From contig DJGG01000276.1 of NCBI GenBank assembly GCA_002432195.1, positions 1 through 10,019 on the forward strand: a stretch of DNA of 10,019 bases, in the 5' to 3' direction. Positions 1 to 6,525 of this stretch are shown piece by piece. The stretch comes from Desulfobacteraceae bacterium UBA5852 (GTDB lineage: Bacteria; Desulfobacterota; Desulfobacteria; Desulfobacterales; UBA5852). Both the position numbers and the translations under genes were made by a program. Under the pieces are notes generated by a model, which was given only the letters and a program-made list of their open reading frames with translations, ran no database searches and was not told the origin of the DNA. The stretch's first letter is position 1. The number at the start of each line of letters is the position of its first letter.

Positions 1-1
1 G

Positions 2-826
2 TCGGAAAGCGCCAACGTCGACCCTGCGTCCCCCCAGGACGGTTTCTCCCCCCCTCGGCGCAGTCCCGCACCCCGGGATGCCATCCCTTCCCCTCAAAAG
101 CCGACACCTCTGTACCAGCAGGTCAAGAACTACATCCTGGAGCGCATTGAATCGGGCGAACTGGGCCAGGATACCCGCGTCCCCTCGGAAAACGAACTGG
201 TCGGGACCTTGGGCGTTTCCCGCATGACGGTGAACCGCGCGCTTCGGGAGCTGACGGACAACGGGCAGCTTTTCCGGGTCCCGGGGATCGGGACCTTCGT
301 CGCCTCCCGCAAACCCCAGACCCCGCTTCTCGAGGTCCGCAGCATTGCCGAGGACATCCGCTTGCGGGGCGGGGTGCACAGCAGCGCGGTGCACCTCCTG
401 GCAGAGGAAACCGCATCGCCCCGATTGGCCCTGGATCTGGAGCTGCCGCCCCGCTCGACGGTCTTCCATTCGATCCTGGTTCACATGGACCGGGGCATCC
501 CGGTGCAACTGGCCGAGCGTTATGTCAACCCGGCCACGGCACCCGAATACCTGAAGCAGGATTTCACCCGGATCACACCCAGCCAGTACCTGTTCCAGGT
601 GGCCCCCCTGACCGAGGTCGAACATGTGGTGGAAGCCATCATGCCCAATGCGCGCACCCAGGAACTGCTGGGCATCAAGGCGGGCGAACCGTGCCTGCGG
701 CTGCATCGGCGCACCTGGTCGTATGGCCTGGTGGTAACGAAAAGCACTTTCATCTACCCCGGCTCCCGCCACCAGATCGGCAGCCGCTTCAAGACCGCCA
801 ACGGCGCGCAGATTTTGCTGGCGTAA
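2..826 (+). CDS. GntR-family regulator with UTRA domain, HutC-like (5' partial)
   Basis: This is a DNA-binding, ligand-sensing transcription factor, probably a repressor. The frame is open to the left edge with no ATG, GTG or TTG before the DNA-binding domain, so the true start lies outside the window; 274 residues are visible. Numbering from position 2, a winged helix-turn-helix runs from about residue 36 (PLYQQVKNYIL) through PSENEL and the recognition helix GVSRMTVNRALREL (71-84) to the wing end GIGTFVA (95-101). A UTRA effector domain follows (about 110-265), with VPVQL/YVNP-like text (IPVQLAERYVNP), APLTEVEHVVEA and GEPCLRLHRRTWS. These motifs resemble the histidine-utilization repressor HutC, which senses urocanate, but no hut gene is visible and the neighbours are acyl-CoA and transport genes. 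At least 35 proline-rich residues precede the HTH, more than is usual for HutC. The target may be the downstream operon or an upstream hut cluster. The family call is firm; the HutC orthology is moderate. Confidence 0.85.
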   Translation, partial: SESANVDPASPQDGFSPPRRSPAPRDAIPSPQKPTPLYQQVKNYILERIESGELGQDTRVPSENELVGTLGVSRMTVNRALRELTDNGQLFRVPGIGTFVASRKPQTPLLEVRSIAEDIRLRGGVHSSAVHLLAEETASPRLALDLELPPRSTVFHSILVHMDRGIPVQLAERYVNPATAPEYLKQDFTRITPSQYLFQVAPLTEVEHVVEAIMPNARTQELLGIKAGEPCLRLHRRTWSYGLVVTKSTFIYPGSRHQIGSRFKTANGAQILLA

Positions 827-829
827 GCC

Positions 830-859
830 GCCTCCGGCAGTGAACCGCGCACCGGAGGC
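830..859 (+). other. Hairpin just after the regulator gene
   Basis: A perfect 8-bp inverted repeat, GCCTCCGG (830-837) and CCGGAGGC (852-859), encloses a 14-nt loop four bases past the regulator's stop codon. The right arm is followed by CTATTCAGG rather than a T tract, so it is not a canonical intrinsic terminator. It could be a weak terminator, an mRNA 3'-end stabiliser or an operator-like palindrome separating the regulator from the ACAD genes. Confidence 0.45.
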
Positions 860-918
860 TATTCAGGGGCTCGCGAATCGCATGGCCCCGATTCCGCTCC
901 GCCCCGCCCATTGTTTTC

Positions 919-924
919 AGGAGG
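919..924 (+). promoter_or_regulatory. Ribosome binding site of the first ACAD
   Basis: AGGAGG lies 5 nt before the ATG at 930. It decides the start in favour of 930 over the in-frame GTG at 840, which sits inside the hairpin loop and has no Shine-Dalgarno sequence. Confidence 0.85.
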
Positions 925-929
925 TCGTA

Positions 930-2132
930 ATGATCGGCACTCTTCCGGAAGAATACCTCAGGACGAAGCAGCAGATCAGGGAGTTTGTCCAGACCGATCT
1001 GGAGCCCTATGCCGAGGATGTCGAAGTCAACAACCGCATACCGGAGCATATTCTGGAGAAGATGAAACAAAGAGGCCTCTTCGGCCTGACGATCCCCAAG
1101 GCATACGGCGGCGGCGGCATGAGCAAGCTCGAATTCTGCCTCGTCGAGCAGGAACTCTCCAAGACCCACTTTGCCTTCCTGGACATCATCAGCCTCAACA
1201 ACGGGCTCGGCTCCAAGAGTATCGTCCTGGACGGCAGCGAGGCCATGAAGCGCAAATACCTGCCGCAACTGGCTTCCGGCAGGTTGATATCGGCTTTCGC
1301 GCTCACCGAGCCGAATGCCGGCTCGGATGCCGCCGGCATCACCACGAGCGCCGTGCGGCAGGGGGACCACTTCGTCCTCAACGGCATGAAGCATTTCATC
1401 ACCAATGCCCCCATCGCCGACCTTTTCATCGTCATCGCGGTCACCGATCCCGAATTGCGCACCCGGGGCGGCATCACCGCCTTCGTGGTGGAGAAGGGGG
1501 CACCGGGCCTGACCATCGGGCACGTGCACAACACCATGGGGATGCGGGGGGCGCACAAAAGCGAGGTGATCTTCAAGGATACTCCGGTACCCGTGGAAAA
1601 CGTCATCGGCGAGGTGGGCAAGGGATTCCAGGTGGCCATGAAAACGGTGGACGACGGGCGCATGGGCGTGGCCTCCACGTCCCTGGGGATGGCTGAGCGG
1701 CTCCTGGAGCTGTCCATCGGGCATGCGCAGCGGACCATGCGCAACGGCAAGCCCCTGGCCGACAGCCAGGCGATCCAGTGGATGCTGGCCGACATGGGAA
1801 CGGAGATCTATTCCGCCCAGGCCATGATCTACGCCACGGCCGCCAAGATCGACCGCCAGGAGGACGCGGCCCTGGAAGTGGCCATGTGCAAGCTGTATGC
1901 CTCGGAAATGGTCGGTCGGGTCGTCGATAAGGCCATGGAGATTTTCGGCCGGGGCGGCCTGCGGAAAGGTTCCACCGTAGAGCGCATGTGCCGGGATGCC
2001 CGTATCCTGAGGATTTTCGAGGGCACGGCTGAAATCCACCGGGTGATTATCGGGCGTTATCTGCTCAAGGGCAAGCGGACCGCCTATGCGGCGGTGGAGA
2101 AACAGGCATCAGGCCAAGGGGGGCGGGCATGA
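930..2132 (+). CDS. Acyl-CoA dehydrogenase, catalytic-type subunit
   Basis: This is an FAD-dependent alpha,beta-dehydrogenase of acyl-CoA thioesters that passes electrons to an electron-transfer flavoprotein. It has 400 residues, normal for the family. The N-terminal helical domain spans about 5-115, the middle beta domain about 120-215 and the C-terminal helical domain about 230-375. Signature ALTEPNAGSD (124-133) and the flavin motif HFITNA (F156, T158) are intact. The catalytic-base motif FEGTAEIHR places Glu364 at the position of MCAD Glu376, and glycine occupies the alternative base position used by isovaleryl-CoA dehydrogenase (DDGRMG). Two motifs that normally contact the FAD of the partner subunit are degraded: RxxFG is RTMRN (268-272) with a one-residue insertion before the conserved Gln280, and QIFGGxG is EIFGRGG (337-343). 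The next gene overlaps by ATGA and encodes a second ACAD with the opposite pattern, so the two probably assemble together. The substrate is unknown. Confidence 0.93.
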   Translation: MIGTLPEEYLRTKQQIREFVQTDLEPYAEDVEVNNRIPEHILEKMKQRGLFGLTIPKAYGGGGMSKLEFCLVEQELSKTHFAFLDIISLNNGLGSKSIVLDGSEAMKRKYLPQLASGRLISAFALTEPNAGSDAAGITTSAVRQGDHFVLNGMKHFITNAPIADLFIVIAVTDPELRTRGGITAFVVEKGAPGLTIGHVHNTMGMRGAHKSEVIFKDTPVPVENVIGEVGKGFQVAMKTVDDGRMGVASTSLGMAERLLELSIGHAQRTMRNGKPLADSQAIQWMLADMGTEIYSAQAMIYATAAKIDRQEDAALEVAMCKLYASEMVGRVVDKAMEIFGRGGLRKGSTVERMCRDARILRIFEGTAEIHRVIIGRYLLKGKRTAYAAVEKQASGQGGRA

Positions 2133-3277
2133 AATTCACGCTGACCGAAGAACAAAAATACATCCAAAAGGCGATCCGGGAATTTACCCGGGGGGAGTTC
2201 GACGAGGACCAGATCCTGGAACTTCTGGAAAACCGGGACTTCCCGCAGAACCTGTTCCGCAAGGCCTGTAAGCTCGATTTCGTCGGTGTCGGTTACCCGG
2301 AGGAGTTCGGCGGACAGGCCTGCGGGATGATGGAGCAGGTGCTGGTCATCGAGGAATTCTGCCGGAAGGATTCCTCGGTGGGCATCGCTCTGGGATCGGC
2401 CGACGCCGGCGCCGAGATCATCTGCGCCTGGGGCAACGATATCCAGAAGCAAAAAATGCTTCCCGGTCTGGCCAAGGGCAAATTGGTGTCGACGGTCCTG
2501 TTTGGCGACGTCGATGCCCGGGAGGATGGCCGGCCGGCCGCCATTCTCACGCCTGAGGGCGACGGAACCTTCCGTCTCAATGGAAATGCCGATTTTGTCA
2601 TGAACGCCGAACGCGCCGACGTGTTCATCGTTCAGGCGCAGATCGGCGCCGATGCCCCCACCGCTGACTGCGCCTTTGCGCTGCTCAAGCGGAATACCCC
2701 GGGTGTGACCCTGCAAGCGCTCGGCGAAAAACTGGGCATCGGGGTGATCGCCTGGCACCACGTCATCCTCCAGGATGTCGTGGTGACCGAGGCCGACATC
2801 GTGCGCCCCGCGGACGAAGGGCGCGGCGCGATGCTGGATTTCCAGAAGATCCATCTCCTGCGCATCGCGGCCATGTTCCTGGGAATCGCCCAGGGCGCCC
2901 TGGACATGGCCCTGCGCTATGCCAAGCAGCGCGTGCAGTTCAACCGCAAGATCGGAGAATTTCAGGGAATCCGGCACAAACTGGCCGACATGTACATGGA
3001 CCTGCAGGCGACGCGCGCGCTCGTCTATGCCGCCGCCGAAGGGCACCTGCACGACCATGGCGATCTGCACGACCTGCTCGGCGTGAAATTGACCGCCGAA
3101 AGAACCGCCATGCACCTGACCGACGAAGCCCTGCAGATCTTCGGCGGTTCGGGCTACATGATCGAACTTCCCGTGGAGCACTTTTACCGCGATGCACGGA
3201 CCCTCCGGGCCTTGAGCGGAAGGACCGTCTTCCAGAAGGACGTGATTGCCCAGGCCATTGTCGGCCATCTGACCTGA
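2129..3277 (+). CDS. Acyl-CoA dehydrogenase-like subunit lacking the catalytic glutamate
   Basis: This 382-residue protein has the ACAD fold: N-terminal helical domain (MKFTLTEEQ onward), middle domain from about 120 and C-terminal helical domain from about 228. Catalytic and flavin-ring motifs are lost. The segment aligned to TEPxAGSD reads GDVDARED (126-133). The Thr of the W/F-I-T-N motif is Met158 in DFVMNA. The base-bearing FEGT segment reads LSGR, so Ser363 replaces the catalytic Glu; the alternative base position of isovaleryl-CoA dehydrogenase is His, in a KIHLLR context. By contrast, RVQFN (268-272) with Gln279 and QIFGGSG (336-342) are well kept, and in ACAD dimers these reach the neighbour's FAD. 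The gene starts inside the stop codon of the previous ACAD (ATGA), implying translational coupling and roughly equal output. It is likely a structural and FAD-completing partner in a heteromer. A stand-alone enzyme with a different catalytic residue is possible but less likely. Confidence 0.9.
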   Translation: MKFTLTEEQKYIQKAIREFTRGEFDEDQILELLENRDFPQNLFRKACKLDFVGVGYPEEFGGQACGMMEQVLVIEEFCRKDSSVGIALGSADAGAEIICAWGNDIQKQKMLPGLAKGKLVSTVLFGDVDAREDGRPAAILTPEGDGTFRLNGNADFVMNAERADVFIVQAQIGADAPTADCAFALLKRNTPGVTLQALGEKLGIGVIAWHHVILQDVVVTEADIVRPADEGRGAMLDFQKIHLLRIAAMFLGIAQGALDMALRYAKQRVQFNRKIGEFQGIRHKLADMYMDLQATRALVYAAAEGHLHDHGDLHDLLGVKLTAERTAMHLTDEALQIFGGSGYMIELPVEHFYRDARTLRALSGRTVFQKDVIAQAIVGHLT

Positions 3278-3343
3278 GCCCCGGACGGCGAACCAGGAGG
3301 CGCAGGCCGCAATGGGCCGGCCGAACCAGAAAGGGGGGGATGC

Positions 3344-3358
3344 CGTACAGTGTGCACG
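3344..3358. promoter_or_regulatory. Imperfect palindrome upstream of livK (candidate operator)
   Basis: CGTACAGTGTGCACG is an imperfect dyad: 5 of 7 pairs match around a central T. It sits in the 149-nt gap between the second ACAD and the livK-like gene. GntR-type operators often carry GT...AC dyads, so it could bind the upstream regulator. Only one copy was noticed and no convincing -35/-10 pair accompanies it, so this is a weak candidate. The rest of the gap (3278-3412) shows nothing clear beyond an 8-base direct repeat CGAACCAG at 3289 and 3322. Confidence 0.2.
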
Positions 3359-3412
3359 AATGCCGGTGGTAGGATTCCCGTGATCCAAAAAGCGAACCCG
3401 TATGTGCAATTC

Positions 3413-3421
3413 AGGAAGGAG
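3413..3421 (+). promoter_or_regulatory. Ribosome binding site of livK-like gene
   Basis: AGGAAGGAG ends 5 nt before the ATG at 3427. It is a strong Shine-Dalgarno sequence, consistent with high expression of a periplasmic binding protein. Confidence 0.8.
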
Positions 3422-3426
3422 CATCC

Positions 3427-4566
3427 ATGAAAAAAGCGATTGTGGCAGCATGTCTGGCGTTGGTCCTTTGCCTGCCGCTGGCGGCACTGGCGGACGAGGT
3501 GAAAATCGGTTTTCACGCCCCCTTGACGGGATGGGCGGCGGCGGACGGTCAGAGTGCCTTGCGGGGCGCACAACTGGCGGTCGAGTTCATCAACGCCGAC
3601 GGCGGCATCAACGGCAACAAGGTGGCCATGGTCTATTACGACGACCGCATTGAGGCCAAGGAATCCGTCATCGTCGCCCGCAAGCTGATTGAAAGCGACC
3701 GGGTCGTGGGCGTGGTCTCGGGCTCCTACAGCACCCCCACCCGGGCGGCGGCCCCGATCTATGACCGCAACAAGGTGCCGTACATCTCCACCATCGGGAC
3801 CCATCCGGAAATTCCCATGAACCGGGACTACGTGTTCCAGATCGCGGTGATGTCCCCGATCCACGGCCGCGTGGGTGCGTGGATGGCGGCCGAAACGCTC
3901 AAGGCCAAGAGCGCCGTGCTGCTGGTGATGGACAACGACTTCGGCAGCGCGGTGACCGACGGCTTCCGGATCATGGCCCCCAAGTATGGCATCAACATCC
4001 TCAAGGAGTACAATTACCCCCTGGGCGAAAAAGATTTCCGGAGCCTGTTGAGCAACATCAAGAACGACAACCCGGATGTTCTGTGGGCCAGCGGCTACTA
4101 CGAGGAAGCCGCCCAGATCGCCAAGCAGGCCAAGGAACTGGGCCTGAAAGCCACCATCATCGGCCAGGAGGGCTATGATTCCCCCAAATTCTTCGAACTG
4201 GCCGGAGATGCCACCAACGGCGTGGTGATCACCACCAACCTGGACCGGGGCAGCCAGAGCCCCATGGCGCAGAAGTTCCTGGCCGAGTTCTTCAAGCAGC
4301 ACAAGGTGGCCGCCGACATGGTGGCGGCCTCGGCCTTCGACGGCATGCTGGTCATGGCCCATGCCATCAAGACCGCCGGCACCAAGCCGGACGACATCGC
4401 CAAGGCCATCGGCGAAATGAAAAATTTCGAGGGCGTGGCCACCGGCCCCCTGCTCGCTTTCGATGCCCAGGGCGTGGTGACCCGCTACATCCCGGTGCAG
4501 ATCGTCAAGGACCAGGCTTTCACTTCCTTGACCGTGTGCAAGGATCCCAAACTCATTACGCCCTGA
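3427..4566 (+). CDS. livK: Liv/HAAT-type ABC transporter substrate-binding protein
   Basis: This is the periplasmic ligand-binding component (Peripla_BP_6, type I fold) that delivers substrate to the LivHM permeases. It has 379 residues. A Sec signal peptide (MKKA, hydrophobic core to about residue 20) ends at ALA-DE, with cleavage predicted after Ala22. No usable lipobox is present, so the protein should be soluble in the periplasm. The mature start KIGFHAPLTGWAAADGQ, the segment AVEFINADGGING and the ligand-contact region GSYSTPTRAAAPI (from Gly99) are typical of the family. The second lobe includes VMDNDFGSAVTDGF and the hinge-region IGQEGYDSPKFFELAG. Neighbouring acyl-CoA ligase and ACAD genes suggest a carboxylic-acid ligand rather than an amino acid; related systems carry aromatic acids in Rhodopseudomonas. 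The gene symbol denotes family, not proven leucine binding. A strongly structured spacer separates it from livH. Confidence 0.92.
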   Translation: MKKAIVAACLALVLCLPLAALADEVKIGFHAPLTGWAAADGQSALRGAQLAVEFINADGGINGNKVAMVYYDDRIEAKESVIVARKLIESDRVVGVVSGSYSTPTRAAAPIYDRNKVPYISTIGTHPEIPMNRDYVFQIAVMSPIHGRVGAWMAAETLKAKSAVLLVMDNDFGSAVTDGFRIMAPKYGINILKEYNYPLGEKDFRSLLSNIKNDNPDVLWASGYYEEAAQIAKQAKELGLKATIIGQEGYDSPKFFELAGDATNGVVITTNLDRGSQSPMAQKFLAEFFKQHKVAADMVAASAFDGMLVMAHAIKTAGTKPDDIAKAIGEMKNFEGVATGPLLAFDAQGVVTRYIPVQIVKDQAFTSLTVCKDPKLITP

Positions 4567-4576
4567 CACGGCCCTC

Positions 4577-4622
4577 GGGCGGCACCGGTCCGTCTGGAGC
4601 TGACGGCGGGCGGGTGCCGCCC
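4577..4622 (+). other. First intergenic hairpin between livK and livH
   Basis: A perfect 10-bp stem is formed by GGGCGGCACC (4577-4586) and GGTGCCGCCC (4613-4622). The 26-nt loop can form an inner 5-bp stem, CCGTC (4590-4594) with GACGG (4602-4606). It starts 10 nt after the livK stop. No T tract follows, so it is unlikely to be a simple terminator. It abuts the second, stronger hairpin and shares base 4622 with it. Confidence 0.6.
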
Positions 4623-4663
4623 CCTCGCCCCTCGCGGGCGCTCACGCCCGTGAGGGGCGAGGG
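4622..4663 (+). other. Strong 19-bp hairpin between livK and livH
   Basis: The arms 4622-4640 and 4645-4663 pair over 19 bp with a single G-U wobble (4634/4651), closed by the tetraloop CTCA (4641-4644). The right arm is followed by AAGCATACC, with no U run, so intrinsic termination is not indicated. Such structures after binding-protein genes, like the malE-malF REP elements of E. coli, are known to protect upstream mRNA and lower permease output. It could also be a copy of a dispersed REP-like palindrome; one window cannot tell. The remaining spacer (4664-4730) holds a short direct repeat GCGCCGG (4691 and 4700) and nothing else clear. Confidence 0.8.
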
Positions 4664-4730
4664 AAGCATACCGGGCCACAGCCGGCCCGGGCGCCGGTTG
4701 CGCCGGCAATGCGTCGAACCGCACAACGAC

Positions 4731-4738
4731 AAGGAAGG
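4731..4738 (+). promoter_or_regulatory. Ribosome binding site deciding the livH start
   Basis: AAGGAAGG lies 6 nt before a GTG at 4745. This supports GTG 4745 as the start rather than the in-frame ATG at 4709, which has no Shine-Dalgarno sequence and would add 12 non-family residues (RRTAQRQGRLS). Confidence 0.75.
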
Positions 4739-4744
4739 CTCTCC

Positions 4745-5617
4745 GTGGGTACCTTTCTGGAAAACCTGGTGACCGGCGCGGCCCTGGGAAGCATCTATGC
4801 GCTGATTTCCATCGGGATGACCATGGTTTACGGCCTGCTGAAAATCCTCCACGTGGCGCATGCCGGGGTATATGTTTTCGGCGCGCTGCTGGGGCTGCTG
4901 GCCTTCCGCCTGACGGGCAGCATTCTCTTTGCCTTTCCCGCGGCCGTCCTGGGTTGTGCCCTGATGGGTTATCTTCTCTACCGGTTCATGTACCGCCGGG
5001 TGCAGGATGAAAAGCCGCTGATCCCCCTGATCGTGGGCATCGGCATGTTCACCGCCATGGGGGATGCCTATCGGCTGGCGGCCGGACCCTATTCCATCTC
5101 CTTTGAGCACGGCCTGGCCCAAACCGGGATCGTCCTGGGAACCTTCCATATTTCCTTCAACCAGGTCCTGGTGATCGGCAGCGCCGCCGCCCTGCTGGTG
5201 CTGGTCTGGCTGATGGTCAACAAGACCAAGACAGGTCTGGCCTGGCGGGCCTCGGCCCAGGATCGCGAAGTCGCCATGGGCATCGGGGTCAACAGCAATT
5301 ACATGTTCGGCCTCAATTTCATGTTCGGCTCGGCCCTGGCCGGTATCGCCGGGGTTCTGGTGGGCCTGTACTACGGCGCCGTCAACGCGAACATGGGCGA
5401 GGTCTGGGCCTACAAGGTCTTTGTCGTGATGGTGCTCGGCGGGCTGGGCAACGTCACCGGCACCGTCATCGCCGCCTACCTCCTGGGGTTGGCGGAAACC
5501 TTCATCATTTCCTCCTGGGGCTATTTTCTGCCCCGTGATGCCATCGCGTTCATCTGCATGATCCTGGTGCTGATTCTCATGCCCAATGGCGTAATGGGAA
5601 AGAGAAAGCAGGTTTAG
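4745..5617 (+). CDS. livH: Liv-type ABC transporter permease, LivH family
   Basis: This is one of two inner-membrane permease subunits forming the translocation path of the transporter. From the GTG start it has 290 residues, normal for LivH. It opens with the family pattern FLENLVTGAALGSIYAL followed by MTMVYGLLKILHVAHAG, then alternating hydrophobic segments, about eight by eye. A cytoplasmic coupling region, TGLAWRASAQDREVAMGIGV, precedes SALAGIAGVLVGLYYG, and VMVLGGLGNVTGTVIAA is the usual late-membrane motif. It ends in a basic MGKRKQV tail. livM starts two bases after the stop, so the permeases are tightly co-transcribed, whereas livK is separated by the hairpin spacer. The residues do not identify the substrate. 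Confidence 0.92.
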   Translation: MGTFLENLVTGAALGSIYALISIGMTMVYGLLKILHVAHAGVYVFGALLGLLAFRLTGSILFAFPAAVLGCALMGYLLYRFMYRRVQDEKPLIPLIVGIGMFTAMGDAYRLAAGPYSISFEHGLAQTGIVLGTFHISFNQVLVIGSAAALLVLVWLMVNKTKTGLAWRASAQDREVAMGIGVNSNYMFGLNFMFGSALAGIAGVLVGLYYGAVNANMGEVWAYKVFVVMVLGGLGNVTGTVIAAYLLGLAETFIISSWGYFLPRDAIAFICMILVLILMPNGVMGKRKQV

Positions 5618-5619
5618 CC

Positions 5620-6525
5620 ATGATTCCAGCCTACTATCATACCATTATGACCTTTACCTGCATCAACATCCTGCTTTCGCTGAGCATCGGGGTGCTGGCC
5701 GGGTATGCTGGGCAGGTGTCCCTCGGCCATGCCGCCTTCATGGCGATCGGCGCCTATGCCTCGGCCATGCTGACCGTCACCTTCAAGGTCTCCTTCTGGC
5801 TGGCCATGCCCGCCGCCGCCCTGGTTTCCGCCATGGTGGGGCTCCTGCTGGGCGTCATCGCGTTGCGCCTGAAGGAGGACTTCCTGGCCATCACCACCAT
5901 GGGGCTCAACTTCATCGTGATCGGTGTGCTGCTGTACGCGCCTTATTTCGGCAAGGCGCTCGGCATCGGCGACATTCCGGTCCCCATGCTTTTCGGCGAG
6001 GAAATGGGCCGGGGGATGTATACGGCCCTTTGCCTGGCATTGGTCGCGGGGGTCGTCGCGGCCGTTTGGTGGCTCCAGCGCTCCTGGATCGGGCTGGCCT
6101 GGCGCGGCATCCGGGAAGCCCAGGATGTCGCCCAGGTGATGGGGGTCAATATCGCCAAGTTCAAGATCTTCGCCTTTGTCATCAGCACGGCCATCGCCGG
6201 CATCGCCGGATCGCTGTACGCGCACTTTCTCCTGTTCATCACGCCGTACGATTTCGGTTTTCCCCTCTCGATCCAGATCCTGACCCTGGCGGTGCTGGGC
6301 GGCCTCGGGGCCATCCGCGGGCCGGTTCTGGGCGCCATCCTGCTGACCATTCTTCCGGAGTATCTCCGTTTTATCCAGGACTACCGGATGCTGACCTATG
6401 GCCTGCTGCTGGTGCTGGTGATGATGTATCAGCCCCAGGGGCTCTTCGGGCACAAGAGCTTCTTGACCGAGGGGCTGAAACGGCTTTTCGGCGGAGAGGA
6501 GAAGATCCGTGGACGTGCTGCTTGA
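5620..6525 (+). CDS. livM: Liv-type ABC transporter permease, LivM family
   Basis: This is the second inner-membrane permease subunit, 301 residues long. It is the short form typical of HAAT systems and lacks the extra N-terminal region of E. coli LivM. Family motifs are GYAGQVSLGHAAFMAIGAY (28-46), LRLKEDFLAITTMG and the cytoplasmic coupling segment GIREAQDVAQVMGVN, followed by TAIAGIAGSLYAHFL and LAVLGGLGAIRGPVLGA. It ends MYQPQGLFG plus a charged tail. The ribosome site is weak (GCAGG about 8 nt upstream), so translation probably depends on coupling to livH, whose stop is two bases away. Its last 17 nt overlap the start of livG. Confidence 0.92.
   Translation: MIPAYYHTIMTFTCINILLSLSIGVLAGYAGQVSLGHAAFMAIGAYASAMLTVTFKVSFWLAMPAAALVSAMVGLLLGVIALRLKEDFLAITTMGLNFIVIGVLLYAPYFGKALGIGDIPVPMLFGEEMGRGMYTALCLALVAGVVAAVWWLQRSWIGLAWRGIREAQDVAQVMGVNIAKFKIFAFVISTAIAGIAGSLYAHFLLFITPYDFGFPLSIQILTLAVLGGLGAIRGPVLGAILLTILPEYLRFIQDYRMLTYGLLLVLVMMYQPQGLFGHKSFLTEGLKRLFGGEEKIRGRAA

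Noticed and set aside
209..826. TTG at 209 as start of the GntR regulator
   Set aside because: It would remove the first half of the winged helix-turn-helix. The same frame upstream encodes PLYQQVKNYIL and PSENEL, clear family sequence, so the start is further left.
840..929. GTG at 840 as start of the first ACAD
   Set aside because: It sits in the loop of a hairpin without a Shine-Dalgarno sequence. AGGAGG precedes ATG 930, and family similarity begins there.
4622..4663. Hairpin as an intrinsic terminator of livK
   Set aside because: The right arm is followed by AAGCATACC with no U tract, and downstream genes clearly belong to the same transporter.
4709..4744. ATG at 4709 as start of livH
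   Set aside because: No ribosome site is present, and the added residues do not look like LivH. AAGGAAGG is ideally placed for GTG 4745.
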